The position numbers and the translations under genes are program-made. A stretch of DNA of 64,000 bases from an uncultured Microbacteriaceae bacterium (lineage in GTDB: Bacteria > Actinomycetota > Actinomycetes > Actinomycetales > Microbacteriaceae), in contig CAJAKC010000045.1 of the NCBI GenBank assembly GCA_903940225.1, positions 1 to 64,000 of the forward strand, given 5' to 3'. Under the pieces are notes generated by a model. That model saw only the letters and a list, made by a program, of their open reading frames with translations, was not told the origin of the DNA and made no database searches. Below, in pieces: positions 42,362 through 52,783 of the stretch (positions are counted from its first letter, which is position 1; each line of letters opens with the position of its first letter).

Positions 42362-43552
42362 GTGCGCAGAATCTGGACCGCTCTGGGAACGCTCGTTGTC
42401 GCGACCGCCCTGCTGGTGCAGCCGCTGACCGCTCCGGCGTTTGCCGCGAGTTATCCGTCATGGACGGACGTGCTCAACGCTCGCAATAGCGTTTCCGCCA
42501 AGAAGAAAGCGATCGCCCAACTCCAGGCCGTACTTGCCGAGTTGACCGCCAAGGCGGAGGCCACACAGGTCGAAGCAGAACGCCTCGGCGCGATTTTCCA
42601 GGAAGCACAAGACGCATTCGATGAGGCGGCCTACAAGGCCGAGCTTTTGCAGGAGCAAGCGGATGCGGCCGAAAAGACCGCCACCGATTCTCGAATCCGC
42701 GCTGGACAGTTCGTGTCCGAGCTAGCGCGCGTGGGAGCAATCAACGTTTCGACGACACTTCTGTCCGATGCGGGAGGGGCGACCGACCTTCTCTCCAAAC
42801 TCGGGTTCGCGTCGATCATTGCCTCTCAAGCCGACGGTATTTATCAGGTGGCGGTTCAGGATCAGAATGCGGCACAGTCTCTGACCGACCAGGCGACGGT
42901 TGCGAAGGAGATTCGCGAGAAGCTTCGCGCGAAGGCGGAGACAGCGTTCAGTGCGGCGCAAGCGGCTTCTAACGCCGCGGCCGCAGCATTAGAGGAACAA
43001 CAGAAGCACGAAGCGACTCTGCGCGCACAGTTGGCAACGCTCATCACGAATCGTAGGCACACCGAAGCCGAATACCAGAAGGGGCTTGAAGAGAGCGGGG
43101 GTAACCTCGGAAACGACGCGCCCGCAGGCTGGGTGTCAAGCGAAGGCTGGGCGAGGGTGTCGGGCGGATACATTTCGAGCCCGTTCGGTTATCGAACCCA
43201 CCCGATATATCACACTGTGCGTTTGCACGCCGGTGTCGACCTCGCCCCTGGCTGTGGCGCAGCGATTTATGCCGCGCACGAAGGTCGCGTCATCTACGCC
43301 GGCCCCAATGGAACCTTTGGCAATTACGTCAAGATCGACCACGGCGGCGGCTGGACAACGGGTTACGCACACATCGTCAACGGGGGAATCCGGGTACACA
43401 TCGGCGACAACGTGTCGGCGGGAACGCGCATCGCATCCGTCGGTTCTACCGGTGCGTCGACGGGTTGCCACCTGCACTTTGAGGTGCGGCGCAACGGAAC
43501 CGCGCAAAACCCGGTCCCCTTCATGCGGGACCGCGGAATTACTCTCGGCTAG
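42362..43552 (+). CDS. Secreted M23-family peptidoglycan endopeptidase with coiled coil
   Basis: The 396-residue protein has a signal peptide (residues 1-28, cut after AFA), a long Ala/Glu/Gln-rich coiled coil (about 35-245), then an M23 peptidase domain: SSPFGYRTHPIYHTVRLHAGVD with zinc ligands H and D, and HLHFEVRRNG. The layout is like EnvC/NlpD-type or FtsX-activated cell-separation hydrolases. All catalytic residues are present, so it should cut peptidoglycan cross-links. The GTG at 42362 follows GAAGGGAG. It ends one base before the ppa stop on the other strand. Confidence 0.9.
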   Translation: MRRIWTALGTLVVATALLVQPLTAPAFAASYPSWTDVLNARNSVSAKKKAIAQLQAVLAELTAKAEATQVEAERLGAIFQEAQDAFDEAAYKAELLQEQADAAEKTATDSRIRAGQFVSELARVGAINVSTTLLSDAGGATDLLSKLGFASIIASQADGIYQVAVQDQNAAQSLTDQATVAKEIREKLRAKAETAFSAAQAASNAAAAALEEQQKHEATLRAQLATLITNRRHTEAEYQKGLEESGGNLGNDAPAGWVSSEGWARVSGGYISSPFGYRTHPIYHTVRLHAGVDLAPGCGAAIYAAHEGRVIYAGPNGTFGNYVKIDHGGGWTTGYAHIVNGGIRVHIGDNVSAGTRIASVGSTGASTGCHLHFEVRRNGTAQNPVPFMRDRGITLG

Positions 43553-44041
43553 TTAGTGGCCGGTCCCGAAGCGGGCGATGCCCTCTTCGACGATTTTTTC
43601 GGCTTCGGCGCGCCCCTGCCAGCCCTCGAGTTTGACCCACTTGCCGGGTTCTAAATCCTTGTAGTGCTCGAAGAAGTGTTCAATTTCCTTCTTCGTGTAC
43701 TCGGGAATGTCGTCGATGTCCTGGATGTGCGCCCAGCGGGGGTCTTTCGTCTGAACGGCGATGACTTTAGCGTCGCTGCCACCGTCGTCCGTCATGTTGA
43801 AAACGGCAACGGGCCGGACATTGACGCCCACCCCGGGAAACAGGGGGTGGTCGAGTAAGACGAGCACGTCCACCGGGTCACCGTCGAGGCCGAGCGTGTT
43901 TTCGAAAAAGCCGTAATCGGTGGGATAGACGAAGGCCGTGTACAGCACGCGGTCGAGAAAGACGCGACCCGTTTCGTGGTCAACTTCGTACTTGTTGCGG
44001 CTTCCCTTAGGGATTTCAATGACGGCGGGGTATCCGGTCAT
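43553..44041 (-). CDS. ppa: Inorganic pyrophosphatase
   Basis: This 162-residue soluble type I enzyme hydrolyses pyrophosphate to phosphate. Landmarks are [37 protein letters not shown] with the DxDPxD metal motif, and [16 protein letters not shown]. The ATG at 44041 follows GAGGAG; ATG-like starts further upstream only add six residues. It is divergent from tilS, a common actinobacterial arrangement (ppa-tilS-hpt). Confidence 0.96.
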   Translation of the reverse strand: MTGYPAVIEIPKGSRNKYEVDHETGRVFLDRVLYTAFVYPTDYGFFENTLGLDGDPVDVLVLLDHPLFPGVGVNVRPVAVFNMTDDGGSDAKVIAVQTKDPRWAHIQDIDDIPEYTKKEIEHFFEHYKDLEPGKWVKLEGWQGRAEAEKIVEEGIARFGTGH

Positions 44042-44084
44042 GGTGACTCCTCTGGTCAATACGTTCTTTCGATAACCTTACCGA

Positions 44085-45095
44085 GTGAGCGCGAAACACG
44101 ACGGTGGTCGCGGGCGATTGAACCCCGCCGTCGCCGAGGTGCGCACAGCGGTCGATTCGTTCTGCGAATCACAGCGAATTCCCGTCGGCGCACTCATCCT
44201 CGTTGCCGTCAGTGGCGGCGCCGATTCGATGGCGCTCGCGGCCGCAACACAGTTCATTGCGGGCAAGCGCGGACTGCGCGTAGCCGCGGCGATTATCGAT
44301 CACGGCCTTCAGCTCGGAAGTGACGGTGTCGCGGAACGAACCGCCGGCGTGCTGCGCAACCGAGGTTTCGATTCGGTTGTTGTTCGGGCTGTCGAGGTCG
44401 GCACAGAAGGCGGGCCCGAGGCGGCCGCGCGCGAGGCGCGATACCTCGCGCTGATGGACATCTCAAACGAACTGAGCGCGTCGATGATTGTGACCGGGCA
44501 CACCCGCAACGACCAGGCGGAATCGGTCATTCTCGGCCTGACGCGCGGTTCGGGCCCCGGCAGCGTCCGGGGAATGCCCGCTTTTGACGGTGCGATCGGG
44601 CGCCCACTGTTGGACGTCACTCGAGAAACGACCGTGGCCGCGTGTATCGCCGAGGGAATCGAACCCTGGGCAGACCCGCACAACGACGATCCGTCCTTCA
44701 CGCGGGTCCGAATTCGCAACACCGTCTTGCCGACCTTGGAATCCGAACTCGGCCCGGGAATTGTGGACGCACTGGCACGCACCGCCGGTTTGTTGCGCGA
44801 CGACGACGACGCCCTCGATTTGCTCGCGGCGGGGATGGCGCGAACGGTCATGTCAGCGGAGGGCGGGGTGTCGCTCGACGCTGAGGGGACAGCGTCAAAA
44901 CCGCGCGCTCTGCGAACCCGGCTGATTCGCCTTGCGGCTGCGGAGGCCTTTCTCACGACCCTGAGTCACACTCAGACTCTCGCCGTCGACGCGCTGCTGA
45001 CCGACTGGCACGGCCAGAAACCGATTGACGTCACCGGCGGTAGTGTGGTCAGACAAGACGGTCGGCTTCTCTTCCGACCACGTAGTGAGGCCTAA
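44085..45095 (+). CDS. tilS: tRNA(Ile)-lysidine synthase
   Basis: TilS modifies C34 of tRNA-Ile(CAT) with lysine. The 336-residue protein has the ATP PP-loop SGGADSMAL (residues 43-51), AAIIDHGLQLGSD, the HTRNDQAESVILGL block and DVTRETTVAACIAEGIEPWADPHNDDPSFTRVRIRN. The short C-terminal part is normal for actinobacteria. The start is GTG at 44085. Its stop overlaps the hpt ATG (TAATG). Confidence 0.95.
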   Translation: MSAKHDGGRGRLNPAVAEVRTAVDSFCESQRIPVGALILVAVSGGADSMALAAATQFIAGKRGLRVAAAIIDHGLQLGSDGVAERTAGVLRNRGFDSVVVRAVEVGTEGGPEAAAREARYLALMDISNELSASMIVTGHTRNDQAESVILGLTRGSGPGSVRGMPAFDGAIGRPLLDVTRETTVAACIAEGIEPWADPHNDDPSFTRVRIRNTVLPTLESELGPGIVDALARTAGLLRDDDDALDLLAAGMARTVMSAEGGVSLDAEGTASKPRALRTRLIRLAAAEAFLTTLSHTQTLAVDALLTDWHGQKPIDVTGGSVVRQDGRLLFRPRSEA

Positions 45096-45655
45096 TGCGG
45101 TATTCGGATGTAGCGGATCAACTCGACGAAGTGTTGGTCACCGAGGAACAAATTCGTGCGCGCCTCGACGAACTGGCGCGAGACGTCGAACGCGACTACG
45201 CCGGTGAGATCCCTCTGCTGGTTGGTGTTCTCAAAGGCGCGGTCATGGTCATGGCCGATTTCGCTCGTGCGCTGCACATCCCCGTCATGATGGATTGGAT
45301 GGCCGTCTCGTCTTATGGAAACACCACCCAATCCAGCGGAGTCGTTCGTATCCTCAAAGACCTCGACACGGACGTCGCAAATCGTCACGTTTTGATCGTC
45401 GAAGACATCATCGATACCGGTCTGACGCTCACCTGGTTGCGTGAAAACCTGCTGTCGCGCGGCGCAACGAGCGTCAAAATTCTCACGGTGTTGCGCAAGC
45501 CTGATGCGGTTGTGGCCGACATCGTTCCCGATTATTTGGGCTTTGACATTCCCAACAAGTTCGTCGTCGGCTACGGACTTGACTACGCCGAGCGTTACCG
45601 TCACCTTCGTGACGTTGCGGTGCTCTCCCCTCACGTATACGCCGACGGCGAATAG
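45095..45655 (+). CDS. hpt: Hypoxanthine phosphoribosyltransferase
   Basis: Hpt salvages hypoxanthine and guanine with PRPP. The 186-residue protein has the PRPP-binding motif VLIVEDIIDTG (99-109), LVGVLKGAVMVMADFAR and PNKFVVGYGLDYAERYR. The ATG at 45095 shares a base with the tilS stop. A 68-base gap with GC-rich sequence separates it from ftsH, which may have its own promoter there. Confidence 0.96.
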   Translation: MRYSDVADQLDEVLVTEEQIRARLDELARDVERDYAGEIPLLVGVLKGAVMVMADFARALHIPVMMDWMAVSSYGNTTQSSGVVRILKDLDTDVANRHVLIVEDIIDTGLTLTWLRENLLSRGATSVKILTVLRKPDAVVADIVPDYLGFDIPNKFVVGYGLDYAERYRHLRDVAVLSPHVYADGE

Positions 45656-45723
45656 CCCGTCACGGTGTGCCCGCGGGCGGGTACGCTGGCAGAACGTGAG
45701 TTTCTAGAGGAGTACGTCACCGC

Positions 45724-47670
45724 ATGAAGAACTTTCTCAAGGGCCCCTGGCTCTACATCGCTGCTGGGTTGCTCATCGTCTGGTTCGGTTTTTCCTTCCT
45801 GACGACGGTCAACTACACACCGGTGTCGACCAAGGAAGGTCTCGCCTTTATCGACGACCACAAGGCCAAAGAGGTCACTATCGTCGACATCGAACAACGC
45901 GTTGACGTCATCCTGACGACGGCCGACACAACGTACGGCGATCACATTCAGTTTTACTATGCGAGCCCCCGTGGAGCTGAAGTTGTCAACGCGGTCAACG
46001 CCGCCAACCCCGAGAAGTTCAACGACGAAATCCCCAAGGAATCGTGGTTCGTTTCGCTGCTCGGATACATCGTGCCGTTCCTCATCATTGGGCTGGCGTT
46101 CTGGTTCATCATGTCGTCGGCCGGCGGCTCGCGCGGCGCGATGCAGTTCGGCAAGTCCCGTGCGAAGCAGTTCTCGAAGGAATCACCGCAGGTGACGTTC
46201 GCCGATGTTGCGGGGGCCGAAGAGGCCGTCGAGGAACTCCACGAGATCAAGGAATTCCTGCAAGAGCCCGAGAAATTCCAAAAGGTCGGAGCCCGCATCC
46301 CGAAGGGCGTGCTGCTCTACGGTCCTCCCGGAACGGGCAAGACGCTTCTCGCTCGCGCCGTCGCCGGCGAGGCGGGCGTCCCGTTTTATTCGATTTCCGG
46401 TTCCGACTTCGTCGAAATGTTCGTCGGTGTCGGCGCCAGTCGAGTCCGTGACCTGTTCGAGGTTGCCAAGCAAAACGCGCCAGCGATTATCTTCATTGAC
46501 GAGATCGACGCCGTCGGTCGCCACCGTGGTGCCGGTATGGGTGGCGGTCACGATGAGCGCGAACAGACTCTGAACCAGTTGCTCGTCGAAATGGACGGGT
46601 TTGACCCCAAGACGAACGTCATCATGATCGCGGCGACCAACCGTCCCGACATTCTTGACCCCGCGCTGTTGCGCCCCGGTCGATTCGACCGCCAGATTCA
46701 GGTCGATGCGCCCGATTCGAAGGGCCGCAAGCAGATTCTCGAGGTGCACTCGAAGGGCAAGCCGTTGGCGAAAAATGTCGACCTCGAGGTGCTCGCGCGC
46801 AAGACGCCCGGCTACACCGGCGCGGATCTCGCGAACGTCATCAACGAAGCCGCACTTCTCACGGCTCGCAATGGCGCAACGGAACTGACGAACGAACTGC
46901 TCGACGAAGCCGTCGATCGCGTTATGGCGGGACCGCAAAAGCGCTCGCGCATCATGAAGGACAAGGAACGGCTCATCACCGCGTATCACGAGGGCGGCCA
47001 CGCGCTCGCTGCGGCGGCGATGCGCAACACCGACCCCGTGACGAAGGTCACCATCCTTCCCCGCGGTCGAGCGCTGGGTTACACGATGGTTGTTCCGATC
47101 GACGACAAGTATTCGATTACCCGCAACGAACTGCTTGATCAGCTCGCCTACGCCATGGGCGGACGTGTCGCCGAAGAAATCGTGTTCCACGACCCCACGA
47201 CCGGTGCCTCGAATGACATCGAAAAGGCGACCGCAATTGCCCGCCGAATGGTCACCGAGTTCGGAATGTCAAACTCAATCGGGTCGGTCAAGCTCGGATC
47301 GGGCTCGGGCGAAATGTTCCTTGGGCGCGATGTCGGGCACCAGCGCGACTATTCCGACGGCATGGCCGAGAACATCGACCACGAGGTCCGCGCTCTGATT
47401 GATCAGGCGCACGACGAAGCGTGGAAGGTCTTGACCGCCAACCGGCCGATTCTCGACCGACTCGCCAAGGAACTGCTCGAAAAGGAAACGCTCGACCACA
47501 ACCAGCTGGCTACCATTTTTGCGAAGGTTAAGAAATTGCCGGAACGCCCGATGTGGAAGTCGAACCCCAAGCGACCAGCATCGACGAAGGGACCGATTGC
47601 GATGCCCGCGAAAGCATCGGCGGAGCCGAAGAAGGTTGTGCGCCCTCGAAAGCCGAAGACCGCCGAGTAA
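45724..47670 (+). CDS. ftsH: ATP-dependent zinc metalloprotease FtsH
   Basis: The 648-residue membrane AAA+ protease has an N-terminal helix (residues 8-27), a periplasmic part, a second helix (about 112-130), Walker A GPPGTGKT (200-207), Walker B in [12 protein letters not shown], the SRH region and the zinc motif HEGGH (422-426). It degrades misfolded membrane proteins. The tail ([17 protein letters not shown]...) is Lys/Pro/Ala-rich. GAGGAG sits 15 bases before the ATG. folE follows after three bases. Confidence 0.96.
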   Translation: MKNFLKGPWLYIAAGLLIVWFGFSFLTTVNYTPVSTKEGLAFIDDHKAKEVTIVDIEQRVDVILTTADTTYGDHIQFYYASPRGAEVVNAVNAANPEKFNDEIPKESWFVSLLGYIVPFLIIGLAFWFIMSSAGGSRGAMQFGKSRAKQFSKESPQVTFADVAGAEEAVEELHEIKEFLQEPEKFQKVGARIPKGVLLYGPPGTGKTLLARAVAGEAGVPFYSISGSDFVEMFVGVGASRVRDLFEVAKQNAPAIIFIDEIDAVGRHRGAGMGGGHDEREQTLNQLLVEMDGFDPKTNVIMIAATNRPDILDPALLRPGRFDRQIQVDAPDSKGRKQILEVHSKGKPLAKNVDLEVLARKTPGYTGADLANVINEAALLTARNGATELTNELLDEAVDRVMAGPQKRSRIMKDKERLITAYHEGGHALAAAAMRNTDPVTKVTILPRGRALGYTMVVPIDDKYSITRNELLDQLAYAMGGRVAEEIVFHDPTTGASNDIEKATAIARRMVTEFGMSNSIGSVKLGSGSGEMFLGRDVGHQRDYSDGMAENIDHEVRALIDQAHDEAWKVLTANRPILDRLAKELLEKETLDHNQLATIFAKVKKLPERPMWKSNPKRPASTKGPIAMPAKASAEPKKVVRPRKPKTAE

Positions 47671-47673
47671 CCC

Positions 47674-48249
47674 ATGACGGTCGACAAGGGACGCATCGAG
47701 GCCGCGGTTCGAGAGATTCTCGACGCGATTGGTGATGACCCGAATCGACCAGGACTGGACGTGACGCCGGAACGCGTTGCTGATTCGTTCGCGGAACTGT
47801 TCGGTGGTGTCGGTGTCGACGCCGCTGACGGGTTGAGTGATGTCGGGTCAACCGCAGACGTCGAATCGACCGACCCGGTGATCATTCGTGACCTTGAATT
47901 CCGATCGATGTGTGAACACCACCTCCTACCGTTCAGCGGAATCGCACACGTCGCCTATGTTCCGTCCTCCACGGTTCTCGGACTCGGACACATCGCGCGC
48001 GTGGTCGACATCGTGTCGTCACGGCCGCAGGTTCAGGAAAGGCTTGGGCTCGACATTGCCGATGCCCTGACTCGCGGAGCCGTTGCGGCCGGCGTGCTTG
48101 TAGTTTTGGACGCCCGCCACGAGTGCGTGGCGTCGCGAGGAGCCCGCCAAAGTTCCGCCACCGCGGTGACCGTGACGGCGGTCGGTGTGTGCGCAGACGA
48201 TCCACTCAAAACATCGTTGCTCGCGTTGATTGGCCGAGGCGATGGCTAG
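47674..48249 (+). CDS. folE: GTP cyclohydrolase I
   Basis: FolE converts GTP to dihydroneopterin triphosphate. The 191-residue protein has the zinc-site motif MCEHHLLPF (C80 and following His), ITVLGLGH-like SSTVLGLGHIARVVDI, RPQVQERLG, and the third zinc ligand in DARHECVASRGARQ. It lies three bases after ftsH and overlaps folP by eight bases, in the conserved folate operon. Confidence 0.95.
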   Translation: MTVDKGRIEAAVREILDAIGDDPNRPGLDVTPERVADSFAELFGGVGVDAADGLSDVGSTADVESTDPVIIRDLEFRSMCEHHLLPFSGIAHVAYVPSSTVLGLGHIARVVDIVSSRPQVQERLGLDIADALTRGAVAAGVLVVLDARHECVASRGARQSSATAVTVTAVGVCADDPLKTSLLALIGRGDG

Positions 48250-49048
48250 CCAGCCGCTCGTCTTCGGGATTCTCAACGTCACGCCCGACTCCTTTAGCGA
48301 CGGCGGGCTGTGGGAGAACCCGGACAATGCGGTCGCACACGCCCGCGCGATGGTTGCCGCCGGCGCGGACGTCATTGACGTCGGCGGAGAATCCACGCGA
48401 CCCGGCGCAACCCCCATCGACACCGACGAGGAACAGCGACGGGTGTTGCCCGTCATTCGCGCGCTCTGCGGCGAAGGAATCGTGGTGTCGATTGACACCA
48501 TGCGAGCGGCAACCGCGACCGCAGCGGTCAGCCTTGGGGCGACCTATGTCAACGACGTGTCCGGCGGACTTTTCGATGCGGGGATGGTCACGGCCGTCAC
48601 TCATTCGCCCGCGGTGTACATCGCGATGCACTGGCGAGGTGACAGCGCGGTGATGGACGACCGCGCGGCCTACGACGACGTGACGAAAGACGTTGTGTCC
48701 GAACTCGAAGAGCGTGTCGAGCGAATCATGGACGCAGGCCTGGAACCGAACCGTTTGTGGCTCGACCCCGGGCTGGGATTTGCCAAAAATCCCGAGCACA
48801 ACTGGGAGTTGTTGCGAAACCTTGAATCGTTCGTCGAGTTGGGCTACCCCGTCATGGTGGGCGCATCACGCAAACGTTTCCTCGCACCGTTTGGCGAGAA
48901 CCCCATTGACCGTGACGAAGCGACCGCGGTGATTTCGGTACTCGCCGCGGAGGCGGGGGCCGCCGCCGTTCGGGTTCACGACGTCGGACGATCCGCTCGT
49001 GCCTTCGCCGTTCGCTCTACCTGGCAGGGGGATTCCGATGACCGATGA
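48242..49048 (+). CDS. folP: Dihydropteroate synthase
   Basis: FolP joins the pterin diphosphate and p-aminobenzoate. Landmarks of the 268-residue TIM-barrel are ILNVTPDSFSDGG near the N-terminus, DVGGESTRPGA, YVNDVSGG and LDPGLGFAKNPEHN. It is the target of sulfonamides. I chose ATG at 48242, preceded by GAGG; a TTG at 48230 is possible. It overlaps the folE end and folB start. Confidence 0.96.
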   Translation: MASQPLVFGILNVTPDSFSDGGLWENPDNAVAHARAMVAAGADVIDVGGESTRPGATPIDTDEEQRRVLPVIRALCGEGIVVSIDTMRAATATAAVSLGATYVNDVSGGLFDAGMVTAVTHSPAVYIAMHWRGDSAVMDDRAAYDDVTKDVVSELEERVERIMDAGLEPNRLWLDPGLGFAKNPEHNWELLRNLESFVELGYPVMVGASRKRFLAPFGENPIDRDEATAVISVLAAEAGAAAVRVHDVGRSARAFAVRSTWQGDSDDR

Positions 49049-49391
49049 GATTCGCCTGCGCGGTTTGCGCGCCTACGGGCACCACGGTGTGTTCGAACAC
49101 GAACGACAAAAGGGTCAGGAATTCGTTGTTGATGTCGACGTGCGCGTTCCTCTGGGAAACCTGGCCGATGACATTGACGGCACGATTCACTACGGGATGT
49201 TGGCTCAGGCGATCGTTGACGCGGTCGAACGCGACCCCGTCGACCTGATTGAAACCGTCGCCGAACGAATCGCCGCCCTGGTTCTGGTGGCCGGCGCTGA
49301 CTCGGTTCGCGTCGAGGTTCACAAACCGTCCGCCCCCATTACTGTTCCGTTCGACGATGTGTCCGTTGTCATCGAAAGGTTCCGTTCGTGA
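49038..49391 (+). CDS. folB: Dihydroneopterin aldolase
   Basis: The 117-residue protein has GLRAYGHHGVFEHERQKGQEFVVDV, HYGMLAQAIVDAVE, LIETVAERIA and a C-terminal VEVHKPSAPI, all typical of FolB, which releases glycolaldehyde from dihydroneopterin. Four copies per ring are expected. The ATG at 49038 has CAGGGGG upstream and lies in the end of folP. Its stop overlaps the folK GTG. Confidence 0.95.
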   Translation: MTDEIRLRGLRAYGHHGVFEHERQKGQEFVVDVDVRVPLGNLADDIDGTIHYGMLAQAIVDAVERDPVDLIETVAERIAALVLVAGADSVRVEVHKPSAPITVPFDDVSVVIERFRS

Positions 49392-49852
49392 CCCGCGCGG
49401 TGATTGCGCTGGGTGCAAACCTGGGCGAGCGTGAGGTGTCAATCGCGGATGCGATCGCCGACCTCGCCGCAATTGACGGTGTCTCGATCGTCGCCCAATC
49501 AACGCTGATGTCCACCGTCGCGGTGACGGAATCCGGTCCGGACGACACCCACCCCGAGTACCTCAACGGCGTTGTCATCGTCGACACAACGATTTCGGCT
49601 CACACGCTGCTGGCGATGCTGCACGACATTGAACTGCGCCACGGCCGCGTTCGCGCGGAACGTTGGGGTGATCGCACCCTCGACCTCGACCTCATCGTCT
49701 ATGGCGATCTCATCGAAAACGGCAACCTCGTCATCCCACACCCACGGGCGCACGAACGCCGATTCGTCCTGGAACCCTGGTTGTCCGTCGACCCCGACGC
49801 CATCATCCCCGCCCGCGGATTCGTTCGCGACCTGGTGGAGGTGCTCGCATGA
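49388..49852 (+). CDS. folK: 2-amino-4-hydroxy-6-hydroxymethyldihydropteridine diphosphokinase
   Basis: FolK (HPPK) transfers diphosphate from ATP to the pterin. The 154-residue protein contains ALGANLGEREVS, the signature RWGDRTLDLDLIVYGD and HPRAHERRFVLEPW. The start is GTG at 49388 (GTGA overlap with folB), and the end overlaps the DUF3180 gene by four bases, so the whole folate run is translationally coupled. Confidence 0.95.
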   Translation: MTRAVIALGANLGEREVSIADAIADLAAIDGVSIVAQSTLMSTVAVTESGPDDTHPEYLNGVVIVDTTISAHTLLAMLHDIELRHGRVRAERWGDRTLDLDLIVYGDLIENGNLVIPHPRAHERRFVLEPWLSVDPDAIIPARGFVRDLVEVLA

Positions 49853-50304
49853 AGCGCACGAACCCCATCGCCCTCCTCGGGCTGACCCCGTTCGGTTTCG
49901 CCGCCGGTTTCTTCGCCGACTGGGCGTTCGTCGTTCGCGGGTTCTCGGCAATCCGCGTCCCCTGGTCGCTCGTCATCACCACCATTGTTCTGACGGGGAT
50001 AGTCATCGCCCTTGGCGCGCGCGTCCGCTGGGCGACCCAGCCCAAACCGGGTCGTCGAATCGACGCGACCCTCGCCATCCAAATCCTGACGCTGGCCAAG
50101 GCATCATCCGTCGGGGGTTCGCTCATATTCGGCGGAGTGGCGGGAATCCTCGTTTACACACTGACCCGGCCAGTGGTCTCGACGGAACTCGTTCCCGGCG
50201 CCGTCGGCGGGCTGATTGCGTCGCTCGTCCTCATTATTGGAGCGTTGATCGCCGAACGATTGTGCCGCATCCCACCGGATGGAACCGAAGGGGAACCCGC
50301 ATGA
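49849..50304 (+). CDS. DUF3180 membrane protein
   Basis: A 151-residue protein with four predicted helices and the DUF3180 features RTNPIALLGLT, KPGRRIDATLAIQILTLAKASSVGGSLIFGG. This family is nearly always located after folK in actinobacteria; its function is unknown. The conserved AKASSxGG stretch in the third helix region is its best signature. It overlaps both neighbours by four bases. Confidence 0.9.
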   Translation: MKRTNPIALLGLTPFGFAAGFFADWAFVVRGFSAIRVPWSLVITTIVLTGIVIALGARVRWATQPKPGRRIDATLAIQILTLAKASSVGGSLIFGGVAGILVYTLTRPVVSTELVPGAVGGLIASLVLIIGALIAERLCRIPPDGTEGEPA

Positions 50305-51035
50305 TGACTCCCGACCGACTCGATGTCGGGCTGGTGGGCCGCGCCCGCCAAATCCCCGTGCTCGGGCTTGCCCTCGCCGGTGCTGGGCACATTCCGTGGT
50401 TCATGACCGAACCCGACCCCGATTACCGCGAGCGGGTCCTCGCGCAGTTGCGCGGGGTCACCATCCGATCCGCCGATGAAGTTGCCCAGGGCAGCGATCT
50501 CGTCATCATCGCGCCGGGCGACGGTGAGACCGTTGCGTCACTCGTCGCCGACATCGCCGACGGCTGGAAGGCCGGCCAAATCGTCTTTCACACCGACCCG
50601 GCTTTGGGGGTTGGTGTTCTCGAGCCTGCCCGCGCCGCCGGGGCAATTCCGCTGGCGATTCACCCCGTGCTTCACTTCACGGGGACATCGCTCGACGTTC
50701 AGCGACTCAAGGACGCGTACTTTGCCGTTACGGCACCCGCGACGGTCATGCCCATCGCGCAAGCACTTGTCGTCGAAATGGGTGGCGAACCGTTCGTCGT
50801 TGAGGAATCCGATCGCGCCGCTTACGCCGAAGTCGTCGACACCGTTGCGACCTTCTCGCGCGCCATCATCGACCAGTCCACTTTCCGCCTCGCTGAAATC
50901 GGCATCGAACGGCCCGGCGAGGTTCTGCGCGCACTCGCCCACTCGGCGGTTGACGAGTCACTGCGTCGGTCGGCCGACGGAGCAATCGACCCCGTCGAAG
51001 CCTGGCTGGACGATTCCGCCGAGGACGACGACTAA
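50301..51035 (+). CDS. Rossmann-like / DUF2520 protein
   Basis: The 244-residue protein has an N-terminal Rossmann-like part (DVGLVGRARQIPVLGLALAGAGH, SDLVIIAPGDGETV) and a helical DUF2520 part with HPVLHFTG and RAAYAEVVDTVATFSRAI. Related proteins are ketopantoate-reductase-like and usually stand before panC. Here lysS follows and panC is absent. The ATG at 50301 overlaps the DUF3180 stop. The catalytic Lys of true reductases was not identified. The C-terminus is acidic (DSAEDDD). Confidence 0.83.
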   Translation: MMTPDRLDVGLVGRARQIPVLGLALAGAGHIPWFMTEPDPDYRERVLAQLRGVTIRSADEVAQGSDLVIIAPGDGETVASLVADIADGWKAGQIVFHTDPALGVGVLEPARAAGAIPLAIHPVLHFTGTSLDVQRLKDAYFAVTAPATVMPIAQALVVEMGGEPFVVEESDRAAYAEVVDTVATFSRAIIDQSTFRLAEIGIERPGEVLRALAHSAVDESLRRSADGAIDPVEAWLDDSAEDDD

Positions 51036-51092
51036 AGCGCTCAACCCGATAACCGAAACGGTAACCTTGAGGAGTTACCTGAAGGGGATCGA

Positions 51093-52580
51093 ATGACTGA
51101 CGAGACCGAACTTTCCGCCGACGATATTGTCGAGCAGAAAGCTGTTCGGCTCGCCAAGCGCGACCGACTCAACGCCGAGGGCGAGGCCTACCCGGTCGGT
51201 GTTCCCATCACGACGACAATTGCCGCTGTTCGCGCCGAACACACCGGCCTTGGCATTGATGTCGCAACGGGCGTGATCGTCGGTTTGGCCGGTCGAATCG
51301 TCCACTCGCGCAACACGGGCAAACTGTGTTTCGCCTCGCTGCAGTCTGGCGACGGCGAACGAATCCAGGCCATGCTGTCTCTCGACCAGGTGGGCGAAGA
51401 CTCGCTCGAACGCTGGAAAGACCTCGTCGACCTCGGTGATCACGTCTTCGTCAGCGGTGAGGTCATCACCTCCAAGCGCGGCGAACTGTCGATCCTCGTA
51501 TCAACCTGGCAGATGGCATCGAAGGCGCTGTTGCCGCTGCCTAACCTGCACAGCGAACTCAACGAAGAAACCCGCGTTCGTCAGCGTTACCTCGACCTCA
51601 TCGTGCGCGACCAGGCGCGTATCAACGTCGTCACCCGCGCGACCGCGGTCCAGTCGCTGCGCGACACCTTCCGCAGCCACAACTTTCTCGAAGTCGAAAC
51701 CCCGATGCTGCAGACGCTCCACGGTGGTGCCGCTGCGCGCCCGTTCGTTACCCACTCGAACGCGTTCGACATGGACCTGTACCTGCGCATCGCACCGGAG
51801 CTTTTCCTCAAGCGAGCCGTCGTCGGTGGGCTCGATCGGGTGTTCGAAATCAACCGCAACTTCCGCAACGAAGGCGCCGATTCGACCCACAGCCCCGAAT
51901 TCGCGATGCTCGAGTCGTACCAGGCATACGGCGACTACAACACAATGGCCGACCTGACACAGGAACTCATCCAGAATGCTGCGCTCGCCGTCGCCGGGTC
52001 ACACAAGGTGACGTGGAACGACGGAACGGTCTACGACCTTGGCGGGAACTGGGATCGCATCAGTCTGTTCGGTTCACTGTCGACCGCCGTCGGAACCGAC
52101 ATCACCCCGGAAACGCCCATCGCCGTCTTGGAAAAGATGATGACAGCCGCCGACATCGAGGTCGCGCACCCGACCCACGGCAAGCTCGTCGAAGAACTGT
52201 GGGAACACCACGTCAAGCCGGGACTCACCGCGCCGACGTTCGTCATGGACTTCCCGCTCGACACCAGCCCGCTCACGCGCGAACACCGGTCCATTCCCGG
52301 AGTCGTCGAAAAGTGGGACCTGTATGTGCGCGGATTCGAACTCGCGACCGCGTATTCGGAACTGATTGACCCCGTCCTCCAGCGCGAGCGATTCGTCGAC
52401 CAGGCGAAACTTGCCGGCCGTGGCGATGCCGAAGCCATGCCACTCGACGAAGACTTCCTGCGCGCGCTCGAACACGGAATGCCACCGAGTGGCGGAATGG
52501 GGATGGGAATCGACCGACTCCTCATGGCCCTGACTGGTCTCGGCATCCGCGAAACCATCCTCTTCCCGCTCGTCAAGTAA
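51093..52580 (+). CDS. lysS: Lysyl-tRNA synthetase, class II
   Basis: The 495-residue protein has an OB-fold anticodon domain and the class II motifs: motif 1 around [14 protein letters not shown], motif 2 [13 protein letters not shown], and motif 3 [13 protein letters not shown]. The start ATG follows AAGGGGA. Upstream, GGTAAC and GTTACC (51060-51079) can form a small hairpin in the leader. It follows the folate operon, as in related genera. Confidence 0.96.
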   Translation: MTDETELSADDIVEQKAVRLAKRDRLNAEGEAYPVGVPITTTIAAVRAEHTGLGIDVATGVIVGLAGRIVHSRNTGKLCFASLQSGDGERIQAMLSLDQVGEDSLERWKDLVDLGDHVFVSGEVITSKRGELSILVSTWQMASKALLPLPNLHSELNEETRVRQRYLDLIVRDQARINVVTRATAVQSLRDTFRSHNFLEVETPMLQTLHGGAAARPFVTHSNAFDMDLYLRIAPELFLKRAVVGGLDRVFEINRNFRNEGADSTHSPEFAMLESYQAYGDYNTMADLTQELIQNAALAVAGSHKVTWNDGTVYDLGGNWDRISLFGSLSTAVGTDITPETPIAVLEKMMTAADIEVAHPTHGKLVEELWEHHVKPGLTAPTFVMDFPLDTSPLTREHRSIPGVVEKWDLYVRGFELATAYSELIDPVLQRERFVDQAKLAGRGDAEAMPLDEDFLRALEHGMPPSGGMGMGIDRLLMALTGLGIRETILFPLVK

Positions 52581-52599
52581 CCCGACATACACTGAACTC

Positions 52600-52776
52600 G
52601 TGATCACAGACTTCTGGGCCAACGCGGTGTTCTCCGTCACCCCGACCATCATCATCGGGCTGATCTTCTGGTTCGTCATGCGCGCCATCCTTCGCGCCGA
52701 CCGCACCGAACGCAGTGAACTCGACAAGTACGAGCGCGAAGAGCGTGCTCGCCGCGGTCTCGACCCCAAGAAATAA
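52600..52776 (+). CDS. 58-residue single-pass membrane protein
   Basis: A short frame starting with GTG at 52600, 19 bases after lysS, encodes 58 residues: one hydrophobic helix (about 11-27, SVTPTIIIGLIFWFVM) and then a strongly charged tail (RADRTERSELDKYEREERARRG) that is likely helical. Such small proteins follow lysS in related actinobacteria. Function unknown. The codon pattern is that of the neighbours, which supports coding. Confidence 0.7.
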   Translation: MITDFWANAVFSVTPTIIIGLIFWFVMRAILRADRTERSELDKYEREERARRGLDPKK

Positions 52777-52783
52777 GGCCGTG

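Noticed and set aside
49572-51035. A 487-codon frame that would fuse extra sequence to the DUF2520 protein
   Set aside because: The first 243 codons overlap folK and DUF3180 in another frame and are Arg/Ser/Pro-rich noise; ATG 50301 has the ATGA coupling typical of this operon.
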